Positions 29,562 to 37,878 of a stretch of DNA of 64,000 nt are shown one piece after another. The position numbers were made by a program, and so were the translations under genes. The notes beneath the pieces were generated by a model, which searched no databases, had not been told where the DNA came from, and saw only the letters and a program-made list of their open reading frames with translations. Origin of the DNA: Burkholderiales bacterium (GTDB lineage Bacteria > Pseudomonadota > Gammaproteobacteria > Burkholderiales > Usitatibacteraceae); NCBI GenBank assembly GCA_025359985.1, contig JANYDB010000086.1:62001-126000 (forward strand), read 5' to 3'. Numbering within the stretch: the first letter of the stretch is position 1; each line of letters opens with the position of its first letter.

Positions 29562-30350
29562 TTAGTCGCTTTCGCTAAATCTGGATCCCAGTGCACGCTT
29601 CCAAGCCTGGTCGATGGCAAGCAGGCTGGCGTCAAGATCAATCGAGGTTGTTGAGATGATTTCTATTGATCGATCTTCAGTCATGTTTTCAAGGCTTGCG
29701 TTGAGTTGCACTTTCAGTTGCGCGTTGAGTTGTTGTTCAAGCATGCGGTCACGCTCACATAACAGTGCAACGATTTGTGGATGATAGAGCCGCAGAATCG
29801 CGCTTAGCCAGCGGCTGGTCAGGCCAAAGCGCGGGTCGGCAATGATCGAGAATTGATCTATAAGCGGGATGAGATCGCGCGCCGGGTACAGCCACTCGCC
29901 TGTTACCCAGCGGTTGGGTGCAAACAGACGTGTTGGCGCGCCGCTCGTATCAAATGAGATCGCGACGAGATGAACCAGCCCGCCTTTCGCATCATCAAAA
30001 TTATCCGGAAGCGCCATCGGTTTCGCGCCGTGGCCAAGACGCTCGGTATACATAAAACAATGGAAATGGCCATGCTCTTCCCACGGGCGCGCCGTGGCGG
30101 AATCATGCGCGTGATAGTACCAGGCGCAACCGGTGTTGGCGTCTTCCACATCGCCTGGCGGACAGTGTTCCCAATGGATGAATGGCTCAGGCAAAGCGGC
30201 GATAACATCACTTACCGGATGCCGTCTCTCGCGCGTAAACGTATTGAGAATATCAAAAAGCTCACTGGCGGCCATGCGCATATCGGCGAGCCGCCGCCGC
30301 AAAGAAATCTGCGGCGGCTCGGCAGGCAATAAACAGATCTGTTCCGCCAT
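29562..30350 (-). CDS. Unknown protein with a conserved-looking histidine cluster
   Basis: 262 residues from the ATG at 30350, which has an AAGGAG site 8 bases upstream. No signal peptide or membrane segment. Residues 59-97 hold a dense set of possible metal ligands: H59 and H62 in FIHWEHC, H80 and H82 in WYYHAHDS, and H93, H95, H97 in EEHGHFHCF. The rest is helical with a C-terminal Gln/Leu-rich segment. It resembles proteins I have seen labelled as a domain of unknown function (possibly DUF6969), without certainty. It lies 24 bases downstream of the Cys-repeat peptide gene, so the two are probably one transcript. A metal-binding or oxygenase-like role is a guess from the histidines. Confidence 0.6.
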   Translation of the reverse strand: MAEQICLLPAEPPQISLRRRLADMRMAASELFDILNTFTRERRHPVSDVIAALPEPFIHWEHCPPGDVEDANTGCAWYYHAHDSATARPWEEHGHFHCFMYTERLGHGAKPMALPDNFDDAKGGLVHLVAISFDTSGAPTRLFAPNRWVTGEWLYPARDLIPLIDQFSIIADPRFGLTSRWLSAILRLYHPQIVALLCERDRMLEQQLNAQLKVQLNASLENMTEDRSIEIISTTSIDLDASLLAIDQAWKRALGSRFSESD

Positions 30351-30374
30351 CAAATAATCTCCTTGCGGCTTTTA

Positions 30375-30680
30375 TCAGATAGCCGGTGCGACCAACGCGC
30401 CTTTATTTTTGACGCAAGGAATGATAGCCCCGGCTTTAGTTTTAACGCAGGGAGCAAGACCGCCTGCTTTAGTTTTAACGCAGGGGGCAAGACCGCCTGC
30501 TTTAGTTTTAACGCAGGGGACAATATTTCCTGTTTTCTTTTTATTGCATCCTGCTGTACTTTTGACTAGATCCTCATTGACGCCCGGCGTGTCTGCTGCA
30601 TGGACCAGTGCGGGCACCGCTACTGCAAGGCCCCCGGCAACCATCATCATCGCGACGGCGCTGCTACGATTGTTGAACAT
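30375..30680 (-). CDS. Small exported peptide with five 11-residue Cys repeats
   Basis: 101 residues from the ATG at 30680, which has a GGAG site about 9 bases upstream. A signal peptide (about residues 1-29, ending LVHA) is followed by a short linker and five consecutive 11-residue units with consensus C-x-K-x-K-x-G-x-x-x-P. The cysteines fall at 45, 56, 67, 78 and 89. The middle three units are nearly identical (CVKTKAGGLAP type). The odd number of evenly spaced Cys with Lys makes ordinary disulfide pairing unlikely; metal binding, covalent modification or a bacteriocin/RiPP-like precursor are possible. I know no named family. The His-rich gene follows at once on the same strand. Confidence 0.7.
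   Translation of the reverse strand: MFNNRSSAVAMMMVAGGLAVAVPALVHAADTPGVNEDLVKSTAGCNKKKTGNIVPCVKTKAGGLAPCVKTKAGGLAPCVKTKAGAIIPCVKNKGALVAPAI
30384..30548. repeat. 33-bp coding tandem repeat
   Basis: Five in-frame units of exactly 33 bases, with Cys codons at 30414, 30447, 30480, 30513 and 30546 (plus-strand left ends). The central units share GCTTTAGTTTTAACGCAGGG almost perfectly while the outer two are diverged, the usual picture of an array still expanding or contracting from its middle. Confidence 0.9.
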
Positions 30681-30971
30681 ATCGGTATCTCCGCAGATCA
30701 ATAGCCCTGTGCCCAATGCGCAAGTTATGTCTTATCCTTAGGTCGTAGACGCCACAGCTTTGGTTCAGGGTAACGCGATAAATTTAGGGGAATAAATTTA
30801 ATGGCGGGCCTATTGTGGTCACCAAAAAATCGGTAAGACGGCGCGCTTGAAAAAACCGTAGAGCTTTTGATCCTTCTAATTTTTTTAGAGCCCCTCGATC
30901 CGGCCTGCCTAGTTTATGATGTGTAAATAACGCGTTAATATTCAAAACATAAAGCGAAACACAAATTCGTG

Positions 30972-32060
30972 ATGATCACTTCCAATCGCACTGATGCACA
31001 GCGCCGCACTGACGACATACAGATTTTTAATCAGGAGCTACAGCGGCTTGAAGCAGAAAGGGTGCTGCAGCTTGACCCTGCGCAGCGCGCTGCCATTCAC
31101 GCTTCTCACCAGATCCTGCTCGCCGCGTTTGCGCGCGACTTTGATATTGATCGCGACGCCCACGCCAGACAGCTTTCGCTTGGGATGCGCATCGCTTCGT
31201 TTCTGGGCGCAGCCGCCCTGGCGGCAAGTGTGTTTTTTTTGTTCTACCAATTCTGGGGCTGGTTTACAACCCCGGTGCAGGTGCTGACGCTGATTACGGC
31301 CGCGTCGGCTACATTTGTAATCACGTTTTGGATTCAGCATAAAGACAGCAGCGGCTATTTTGCCAAGCTAGCGGCGCTGGTGGCGTTCGCGTGTTTTGTA
31401 TTAAACATGGTTATGCTTGGGCAGATTTTTAATATCACCCCCTCCGATAAAGCGCTGCTGCCATGGGCCGCGTTGGCGCTGCTGCTGGCGTATGCGTTGG
31501 ATTTACGGCTGCTGCTGGTAGCCGGGCTGATGTGTTTGATCAGCTTTGTGGCTGCACGAGTTGGCACCTGGAGCGGTATGTATTGGCTTGATTTTGGCGA
31601 ACGTCCGGAGAATTTTTTTCCGGCGGCGATAGCGTTGTTTGTTGTGCCGCAGTTGTTTGATCATCGGCGCTTTGCCGGCTTCGCACCGACTTTTCGCATC
31701 GTCGCACTGCTCGCGCTTTTTTTACCCATGCTGCTGCTGGCAAATTGGGGCGCGGGCAGCTATCTTCCGCTGTCCTTTAAAGTGACTGAAAGCCTGTATC
31801 AGATAACGGGTTTTGTGGGGACGGCGCTGGCGATCTGGTACGGTGTGCGCCGACAATTAAATGATGTGGTAAATACCAGTGTGACGTTATTCGTTATTTT
31901 TTTATACACCAAAATGTTTGATTGGTGGTGGGAGCTGATGCCGAAATATCTGTTCTTTCTAACGCTTGGTCTAACCGCCGTACTGCTGCTGTTTATATTA
32001 AAGCGGCTGCGCGCTACAAATGCATATGGCCCGAACAGAGAACAAGGGGCCTTGCGATGA
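30972..32060 (+). CDS. DUF2157/DUF4401-like polytopic membrane protein
   Basis: About 362 residues from the ATG at 30972 (a GTG directly precedes it). A short cytoplasmic N-domain (about 1-65) is followed by roughly ten membrane spans. The general plan and its pairing with a downstream small exported protein match the DUF2157/DUF4401 families, whose function is unknown. The stop overlaps the next start (ATGA at 32057), so the two proteins are probably made together. Confidence 0.7.
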   Translation: MITSNRTDAQRRTDDIQIFNQELQRLEAERVLQLDPAQRAAIHASHQILLAAFARDFDIDRDAHARQLSLGMRIASFLGAAALAASVFFLFYQFWGWFTTPVQVLTLITAASATFVITFWIQHKDSSGYFAKLAALVAFACFVLNMVMLGQIFNITPSDKALLPWAALALLLAYALDLRLLLVAGLMCLISFVAARVGTWSGMYWLDFGERPENFFPAAIALFVVPQLFDHRRFAGFAPTFRIVALLALFLPMLLLANWGAGSYLPLSFKVTESLYQITGFVGTALAIWYGVRRQLNDVVNTSVTLFVIFLYTKMFDWWWELMPKYLFFLTLGLTAVLLLFILKRLRATNAYGPNREQGALR

Positions 32061-32917
32061 GCGGGCGTACCATGAAATGGTTTAGAAAACGCACCCTGAT
32101 CACAGGCCTGTTGTTGATCATGGGCGTAAATATTTTTGCCTTGGTAGGGGTTTTTTATAACCGCGGTGGTATCCCTGAAAGTGCGCTGCGTCTGAGCGAG
32201 CGAGAGCTTGTCGGCCCCTATATTTGGGGTAGTCACTCTGAAAATAGCGGGCTTTCGCTCAAGCTTATGTGGCGGGTATTGCGGCCCGAACCGACCGAGA
32301 AAGAAAAAAATAGCGAAGATTGGTATCGATACGGACGCTATTCTGGTTATCAAGGTGAAGCAGATTGGCTTAACCAAGAGAAGCTGATTGCGTTGGGGTT
32401 CAATGATGGTGAGATGACATTTCAGCCTTATGGGCGGTCCCGTTTTGGCCGCCAGCTACCGCACGATGTATTGTTAGTGCTGGAGCTGGATGGCGCAGCG
32501 TATCAAGCCGCACTGGCTCAAGCGATTAAATACAACCGGGGCACCACGGGAGATCTGAAATTGTTGGCCGATGAGCAAACCCGTAACAGCCGTTTGTTTG
32601 TGATTGATGCCGCATTGAATTCAGACGCGAGTATCACCGCCCTGCGTATGCGCTATCCAGATCGCAGTCGCTACGCCATTGTTCGTGGGCAAATCCGTCC
32701 TACCTGGTGCTGTGCCGATACCGGCAATAAAATCAGCGGGATGGTTAGCAAAATCAATGTCGATAATCTGCATGTGCCGCTGGCGATGCGTGGTGCTTTT
32801 GATGACGCCAAGACGTCGTTTGAGGAAAGTGAGAAAACTAGACAAGCGCACTATGAAGCGGTGGTTGCGTTTGGTCGGCGACTGGAACCGTGGATCACAG
32901 CCACCACCCGCAAGTAA
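32057..32917 (+). CDS. DUF4824-like membrane-anchored protein
   Basis: 286 residues. One N-terminal membrane span (about 14-34) and a periplasmic beta-rich domain with LRLSERELVGPYIW, SGLSLKLMWRVL and a Tyr-rich RYGRYSGYQGEADWL stretch. The ERE-L, NSGL and L-x-W pattern is what I associate with DUF4824 proteins, which are encoded after DUF2157-type membrane proteins. A longer in-frame reading starting at 31922 lies entirely inside the previous gene and is rejected. Role unknown; probably an envelope complex with its partner. Confidence 0.65.
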   Translation: MSGRTMKWFRKRTLITGLLLIMGVNIFALVGVFYNRGGIPESALRLSERELVGPYIWGSHSENSGLSLKLMWRVLRPEPTEKEKNSEDWYRYGRYSGYQGEADWLNQEKLIALGFNDGEMTFQPYGRSRFGRQLPHDVLLVLELDGAAYQAALAQAIKYNRGTTGDLKLLADEQTRNSRLFVIDAALNSDASITALRMRYPDRSRYAIVRGQIRPTWCCADTGNKISGMVSKINVDNLHVPLAMRGAFDDAKTSFEESEKTRQAHYEAVVAFGRRLEPWITATTRK

Positions 32918-32933
32918 TATTGGCGCAGCACGA

Positions 32934-33713
32934 TTAACGTACTGCCGGGTCTGATGCTCGTGTTGCGGCTGTTGTTGTGGCTGGGGCTGCGGCTGAATCA
33001 GCGCAGAAAGCAGCCAACTCGCCCAGCACGCGTTGCACGGCTTTATTCGCCGCCACCACCCCACCGACCGGGTCATCACTTAAGGCCGCCACGCTTGCTT
33101 CAAATTCACGCGAGGCCAGTACTCGCCTGCTGCTGGTGTTGACCAGCACCGCGCGCAGCGTCAGTCGGACACGACTCGGCGTGGTATTGAATTCCTGCTG
33201 TAAACGGACGAGTTCGGTGTCCAGCCGCAGCTCGCTGACGGCTGCCGTTGAGCCACGCACCACCGCACGAAACCCGCCGCGCTGCTCGATTGCGCGCATG
33301 ATCAACGGGGTGAGCATTTGCACGGGCGTATCTACCCATTGATTAAGTGCGAAGTGTTCCAGTTCGTGCGCTTGTCGCTGATACACAATATGGGTGCTGC
33401 CGAAGCCAGCCGCCGCAATCGGCGTATTCACGGTCAGCGTGGGCGCGGTACTACCGGGTTGATTAGTTGAAGTCGCCGCATTTGAGGCAATTGATAGCGG
33501 TATCGCATCGAGCAGATATAAGGTCGGCTGCACCGGCGCTTTGGGCAGCAGGGATCCACACCCGCTCATTAACGTAGCCCCCATAACCACGGCGATGAGT
33601 GCAATAAACCACGTTCGCCAACAAGCTTGCACACGCGCACAAAAAAAAGTGATGCTCATTTTTCGATGGTACCGATGGCGTTGGTGGTGCTGATGAGGCA
33701 GACATATTTTCAT
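32934..33713 (-). CDS. Mla/Pqi-type ABC transport auxiliary lipoprotein
   Basis: Up to 259 residues from the ATG at 33713; an internal ATG at 33660 is the alternative and gives a shorter leader. A hydrophobic segment runs into the lipobox LMSGC, then the mature part shows YLLDAIPLS, FALNQWVDTPVQMLTPLIMRAIE and RVRLTLRAVLVNTSSRRVLASREFE, the signature of the PqiC/auxiliary-component family. Such lipoproteins sit in the outer membrane facing the periplasm and help MCE-type lipid shuttles dock. It is the last gene of the four-gene operon below. Confidence 0.88.
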   Translation of the reverse strand: MKICLPHQHHQRHRYHRKMSITFFCARVQACWRTWFIALIAVVMGATLMSGCGSLLPKAPVQPTLYLLDAIPLSIASNAATSTNQPGSTAPTLTVNTPIAAAGFGSTHIVYQRQAHELEHFALNQWVDTPVQMLTPLIMRAIEQRGGFRAVVRGSTAAVSELRLDTELVRLQQEFNTTPSRVRLTLRAVLVNTSSRRVLASREFEASVAALSDDPVGGVVAANKAVQRVLGELAAFCADSAAAPATTTAATRASDPAVR

Positions 33714-33738
33714 GGCTAAACTTTCTCTATTTTCATTT

Positions 33739-34698
33739 TTATTTACCTTCATTTTCTTTTGTTTTTCGTGCCGCTTCGCCAGGCCCCATCGGTACGATCG
33801 ATCCGCCGAGCAGCAGGCTGGTTGGGGTTCGTTCAGTTTGTTCGATTAAACGCCGTAATGCCGGTGCAAGCTGGTTCAGCTCGACCAGCAGCCGTTCTAG
33901 CTCGGGCAGGGTTTCAGTACTCAGTTGCCGCATGCTGGTTTCAGCCACGTCTACAGTGCGGCCCGCGCTGGCGCCGGTGCGAGCGATGACCACGGCCATT
34001 TTTTCAACCGCATCGGCACCGGCAGTGATGCGCTTCATTGCGGGGCTGAATTGCTCGCTCGCTTGGGCCGTGTTACGAGCAACGTGTGCTGCGTCTGTGA
34101 TGCTGGCACTGAGTGCGTCACGCTGACTTGATAAGGTGTGCATCAATAAAGCCGTGTCGGCTAGCGTGGTTTTAAGCGCCACGCGATTGTCGTTATCCAG
34201 CATCGCATTCAGGTTGGTGGTCATTTGATCCAGCTTTGAGAGCACGGATGTGGCCACGTTTTCAAGGCGCGCACTGAGCGAAGGTTTGGAACGGATAGTG
34301 GGGACGGGAACCTCATCGGTGGCGATCAGAAAGGGCGAGCCTGCGCTACCGCCATTTAGCTCAACATACGCAATTCCGGTCAGCCCCTGGCTCTTGAGTA
34401 CCGCTTCGGTGTCCTGCTTGATCGGGGTGCCACGTTCAATCAAAAACCGCAGAATGACCTGACGGGAATCTTGTGGATCAATGCCGATTGAACTGACCTT
34501 GCCAACATCAACACCCAAATACTTAACCGGCGCATCCAGGTTCAGCCCGGCTACCGACTCCGCGATAATGGATCGATAGGGCGCGTATTTTTTTTGCGTA
34601 TTGCCGCCCGCAGCCAGCCACAGCACAACTGCAATCAGCGCTGCCCCCAAGGCCAATACAAACGCGCCAACAATCGCATAGTTCACTTTGTTTTCCAC
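33739..34698 (-). CDS. MCE-domain (MlaD-like) lipid-binding protein
   Basis: 319 residues. An N-terminal membrane anchor (about 7-31) precedes the MCE domain (about 40-120) with VAGLNLDAPVKYLGVDVGKVSSIGID-type strands, then a long helical C-terminal region with heptad character. Such proteins form hexameric rings or tubes that hold phospholipids between the inner-membrane ABC transporter and the outer membrane. The longer helical tail resembles Ttg2C/PqiB-like proteins more than E. coli MlaD. Its start overlaps the ATPase gene by 16 bases. Confidence 0.92.
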   Translation of the reverse strand: MENKVNYAIVGAFVLALGAALIAVVLWLAAGGNTQKKYAPYRSIIAESVAGLNLDAPVKYLGVDVGKVSSIGIDPQDSRQVILRFLIERGTPIKQDTEAVLKSQGLTGIAYVELNGGSAGSPFLIATDEVPVPTIRSKPSLSARLENVATSVLSKLDQMTTNLNAMLDNDNRVALKTTLADTALLMHTLSSQRDALSASITDAAHVARNTAQASEQFSPAMKRITAGADAVEKMAVVIARTGASAGRTVDVAETSMRQLSTETLPELERLLVELNQLAPALRRLIEQTERTPTSLLLGGSIVPMGPGEAARKTKENEGK

Positions 34699-35498
34699 TT
34701 TTCCTCCTGTGGTTTAGTCGATTTGCTCACCTTTGTTTTAAGGATCGCAGCGCGTTGGTCGACGAAGTAAGCGCTGATAATGGGGTGGGGGTTATGCGAC
34801 AGCTCTTCCATCGAGCCCACCGCCAGTACCCGGCCTTCACCAAGAACTGCAACCCGATCACTGACTGCCCACAATAAATCCAGATCATGCGTGACCATCA
34901 CAATCGTTAAACCATAAAGTGCGTGGGTGCGCAAAATAAGTTCATCTACCCCGGCCGAGCTGGTGGGATCAAGTCCGGTGGTCGGCTCATCCAGAAACAG
35001 CAATTCCGGATCGAGTGCGATGGCGCGCGCCAAGGCGGCCCGTTTCAGCATGCCGCCGCTAAGCTCATTGGGCATTTTCTGGCCAGTATCAGGTGGCAAA
35101 CCGGTGAGTGACAGTTTCCATTCTGCAATATCATCGATTAAGGCATCCGCGAGCGAGCTGTGTTCACGCAATGGCAGGCCGACGTTTTCGCGCACATTGA
35201 TCGAGCTAAACAGCCCACTGTGCTGGAACAGCACGCCCCAGCGTTGGCGCAGGGCATGGGCTTTATCGTCGGTCAGTGTGCTGATGTCGTCACCAAATAT
35301 TTTAATGGTGCCGGAGGTCGGACGCTGCAACAGAATCATCTCGCGTAACAACACGGATTTACCGGAGCCACTGCCACCGGCGATGGCTAAAATTTCACCG
35401 CGCCGCACGTCCAGATCGAGATCGGTATGAACCTGATGATCCCCGAAGCGGGTGCATATTTTGCGCATCTCAATCACGATATCTTCGTTTGCTGTCAT
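34683..35498 (-). CDS. MlaF-like ABC transporter ATP-binding protein
   Basis: 271 residues from MTANEDIVIEMRKICTRFG at 35498; the frame is open further but that part overlaps the permease. Walker A is GGSGSGKS (near residue 37), the ABC signature is LSGGMLKRAALARAIALDPELL-like, and Walker B is LLFLDEPTTGLDP. It energises phospholipid transport with the permease encoded just upstream (its stop at 35500) and the MCE protein encoded downstream. Confidence 0.94.
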   Translation of the reverse strand: MTANEDIVIEMRKICTRFGDHQVHTDLDLDVRRGEILAIAGGSGSGKSVLLREMILLQRPTSGTIKIFGDDISTLTDDKAHALRQRWGVLFQHSGLFSSINVRENVGLPLREHSSLADALIDDIAEWKLSLTGLPPDTGQKMPNELSGGMLKRAALARAIALDPELLFLDEPTTGLDPTSSAGVDELILRTHALYGLTIVMVTHDLDLLWAVSDRVAVLGEGRVLAVGSMEELSHNPHPIISAYFVDQRAAILKTKVSKSTKPQEEKWKTK

Positions 35499-35499
35499 C

Positions 35500-36639
35500 T
35501 TAAATATCCAGCAGGCTGAACACGATTGAGAACAGCGCATCCACCACAATGACCAAAAAAATTGACTGCACTACGCTCGTCGTGGTTTGCCGACCCACGC
35601 TGTCAGCGCTGCCCTTTGTGCGGAATCCCTGGAAGCAGCCGATGCCGGCAATGATCACCGCAAATACCACTGATTTTCCAATGCCCACCAGCAGCGTGGC
35701 GCCGTGCATTTCACGACCAAAACGATCTATAAATTCAGGGAAGCCGATGCCTAATTGCGAGCGCGCCATGACCATGCCGCCGAATACGCCGGTCAGGTCA
35801 GCAAACACGGTCAGCAACGGTAACGCCACGGCGAGTGCGGCCATTTTAGGCAGCACCAATAAATCAATGGGATCAATATCAATGGTGCGCATCGCATCAA
35901 TTTCTTCGGTGACGATCATGGTGCCAATCTCGGCTGCATAGGCTGAACCGGAGCGCCCGGTAATAATGATGGCGCTGATCAGCGGCGCGAATTCGCGCAA
36001 CATTGCGTAGCCCACCAGATCGACCACAAAAATATTGGCGCCATAGTGCTTAAGTTGATCCGCACCTTGATAGGCAACCACCACACCGAGCAGAAACGAA
36101 GTCAGACCAATAATGGGCAACGCATCAAAGCCGCCGATCTGGATATTGCGTAACATCACACGCCAACGAATGCGTTGCGGATGCGCTATTTGCCGTCCCG
36201 CAGCGATCGCGGTTTCACCGGCAAAGGTGAGCAGGGCCAGGGCTTGCTCTGCGGCGGCCATCGCGCTTCGGCCCACGCGCTCCAAAAATGGCTTATTCGG
36301 TGGCGCGGGGGACGAAGTATTTACGTTATCGACTACCAGCGTCATGAGTTTTTCTAAACGCGGCGGCCAGTCGCGCAGGCAGGCATTCGCATTATGGCGC
36401 TTTAGCCAGCGCTGCAATACACAAGCCCCGGCGCTATCGAGCATATCGAGTTGACCGCCGTACAAAACAATCTCGCCTGCTGTGCAATCCTGTGTATCAA
36501 GCTGTTGTGGCATCGCGCCCAGCCCGCGCACCGTCCAATTGCCCGAAAGCGCCCACTCCTGCGGCGCTTGCTGAGTGATGCTGGCAAGAGCGACAGACGG
36601 AGGAGAATTTAATAACGCATCGGTTGTAGACCTTGACAT
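35500..36639 (-). CDS. MlaE-like permease with N-terminal STAS-like domain
   Basis: 379 residues. Residues about 20-105 look like a STAS domain (WALSGNWTVRGLG, LDMLDSAGACVLQRWL), a function provided by separate MlaB in E. coli. The rest is the MlaE permease with about five spans and the motif EIGTMIVTEEIDAMRTI followed by IDPIDLLVLPKMAA. With the ATPase, MCE protein and lipoprotein it forms a complete phospholipid trafficking system of the Mla/Ttg2 type, apart from a soluble MlaC carrier, which is not encoded here. Confidence 0.93.
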   Translation of the reverse strand: MSRSTTDALLNSPPSVALASITQQAPQEWALSGNWTVRGLGAMPQQLDTQDCTAGEIVLYGGQLDMLDSAGACVLQRWLKRHNANACLRDWPPRLEKLMTLVVDNVNTSSPAPPNKPFLERVGRSAMAAAEQALALLTFAGETAIAAGRQIAHPQRIRWRVMLRNIQIGGFDALPIIGLTSFLLGVVVAYQGADQLKHYGANIFVVDLVGYAMLREFAPLISAIIITGRSGSAYAAEIGTMIVTEEIDAMRTIDIDPIDLLVLPKMAALAVALPLLTVFADLTGVFGGMVMARSQLGIGFPEFIDRFGREMHGATLLVGIGKSVVFAVIIAGIGCFQGFRTKGSADSVGRQTTTSVVQSIFLVIVVDALFSIVFSLLDI

Positions 36640-36876
36640 GGCAGTTATTCAGTTATGGTGAGGATGATAAATTTATGCGGGCTGGCAATGAGCTACTTAT
36701 GAGCTGCCTATGCGCGAGGTATGAACCGGGTGTGAGCTGAAACGGTTCTGACCATTATTGCGAGTATGCCACGCACATTTGAATACGACACCGCAAGGTT
36801 CAAACCATGAAGAGGCTAAATGTCGCCGCGTTTTGCTGTCTGTGCGGCAGCGTACCGAAAGCGTGTTTTGGACGTC
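36640..36876. other. Intergenic region upstream of the lipid-transport operon
   Basis: About 240 bases with no convincing gene. It should hold the promoter of the minus-strand permease operon, but no clear elements were assigned. Confidence 0.4.
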
Positions 36877-37318
36877 TCAAGGCATGCGAACCTGTAGATC
36901 ATGCACAACTGGAACCGTGTCGTCTGTTACAGGCAGCTGCTGACCGAACCGTTTTCGCACCTTGTCTTTAAAAGCAGCGGCGGTTTGAGGTTTGATAAAA
37001 AGGGTCACGATTTTTAGAGTGCGCCAGGCGTACCTTGCGTTCAATATTGACCACCGCGGCTTCAATTTACGGGGTTTTAAAATCGTCGGCGAATTCAAGG
37101 CTAAGCGCCGCGAGAATCTGATCCGGCGCAAGCTGTACTGTCAGTACACCATTGGCCCGCGACACCGCGTTTGCTTCTTCCGCAATATGCATAATCGAGT
37201 CACTCAGCATGGCTGAACTGCCCGTCCACATCGCAGCACCTGCTTTGGTGACGGCAACCCATAAATTGCACAGCAGTGCAATCGTTACAAGCTGTTTTGA
37301 TGAACAGGGAGGTTTCAT
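36877..37318 (-). pseudogene. Broken cation diffusion facilitator (CDF) transporter gene
   Basis: The first 32 or so codons from 37318 read as a CDF N-terminus (NLWVAVTKAGAAMWTGSSAMLSDSI). Then, after an apparent deletion near 37170 removing most membrane spans, the family's C-terminal cytoplasmic domain appears (VLTVQLAPDQILAALSLEFA). That frame meets a TAA at 37067-37069 where a Glu codon is expected; the same frame continues IEAAVVNIERKVRLA. A one-base shift at an A-run near 37012 then moves the match KIVTLFIKPQTAAAFK into another frame. At least three disabling lesions mean no functional transporter. Intact relatives have about 300 residues. Confidence 0.8.
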
Positions 37319-37878
37319 ATTTTTTATGTTTTATTGGAAGGCGCGTGCTTGTGTTTTGAATTTAGAGTTTCACGTAGATGATTTACACGGAGCATCGGGT
37401 ATTAGGTCAAACAAAAATTTTTGAGATTCATGTGGGCATCATCACCGCAAGGTTTGTTGCTAAGGCGCACCCAGCAATAGTGAGTGACGTGATTGCGCAC
37501 CGCATACATGCCTCTTCTTCGCTGGCAACCCGTATACGACCGCGCAATCGCAACGGTCCGCTACACTGCGCATGAGTCTTCCATCAAAGCTGTGGCTATC
37601 GGCAATTAAAGCTCAATCGCCAAGCCGGTTGAGTTGTGCCGATAATCTGTGTTGGTGACGCTGTTGACGACATACCTGATGGGGACAAATATTTCTCCCG
37701 TTAAAATTTTCATGCATGGCAATAACGTGCTTAGATGTTTGAATAGTGCAGCAAAACAGCCATTGCATTCTGTAGGACGAACATCCCTTTGTTTAGGGTG
37801 AGTAACTCGCATGGATTGCTGCTTGTGTAAGCTATAATTTAAAAAATATTATTGTTCGATGGAGGTAATCTGAAAAAT
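37319..37878. other. Gene-poor stretch between the CDF remnant and the phospholipase D gene
   Basis: About 560 bases without a supported gene; short open frames here have no ribosome sites or recognisable motifs. A GGAGGT ribosome site lies at 37861-37866. Confidence 0.5.

Noticed and set aside
30409-30741. Plus-strand frame with repeated LTQGARPPALV units
   Set aside because: It is the shadow of the minus-strand Cys-repeat gene; the minus frame has a signal peptide, ribosome site and Cys/Pro conservation.
31922-32056. N-terminal extension of the DUF4824-like protein
   Set aside because: It lies wholly inside the upstream membrane protein gene, and an ATGA-coupled start at 32057 precedes a proper membrane anchor.
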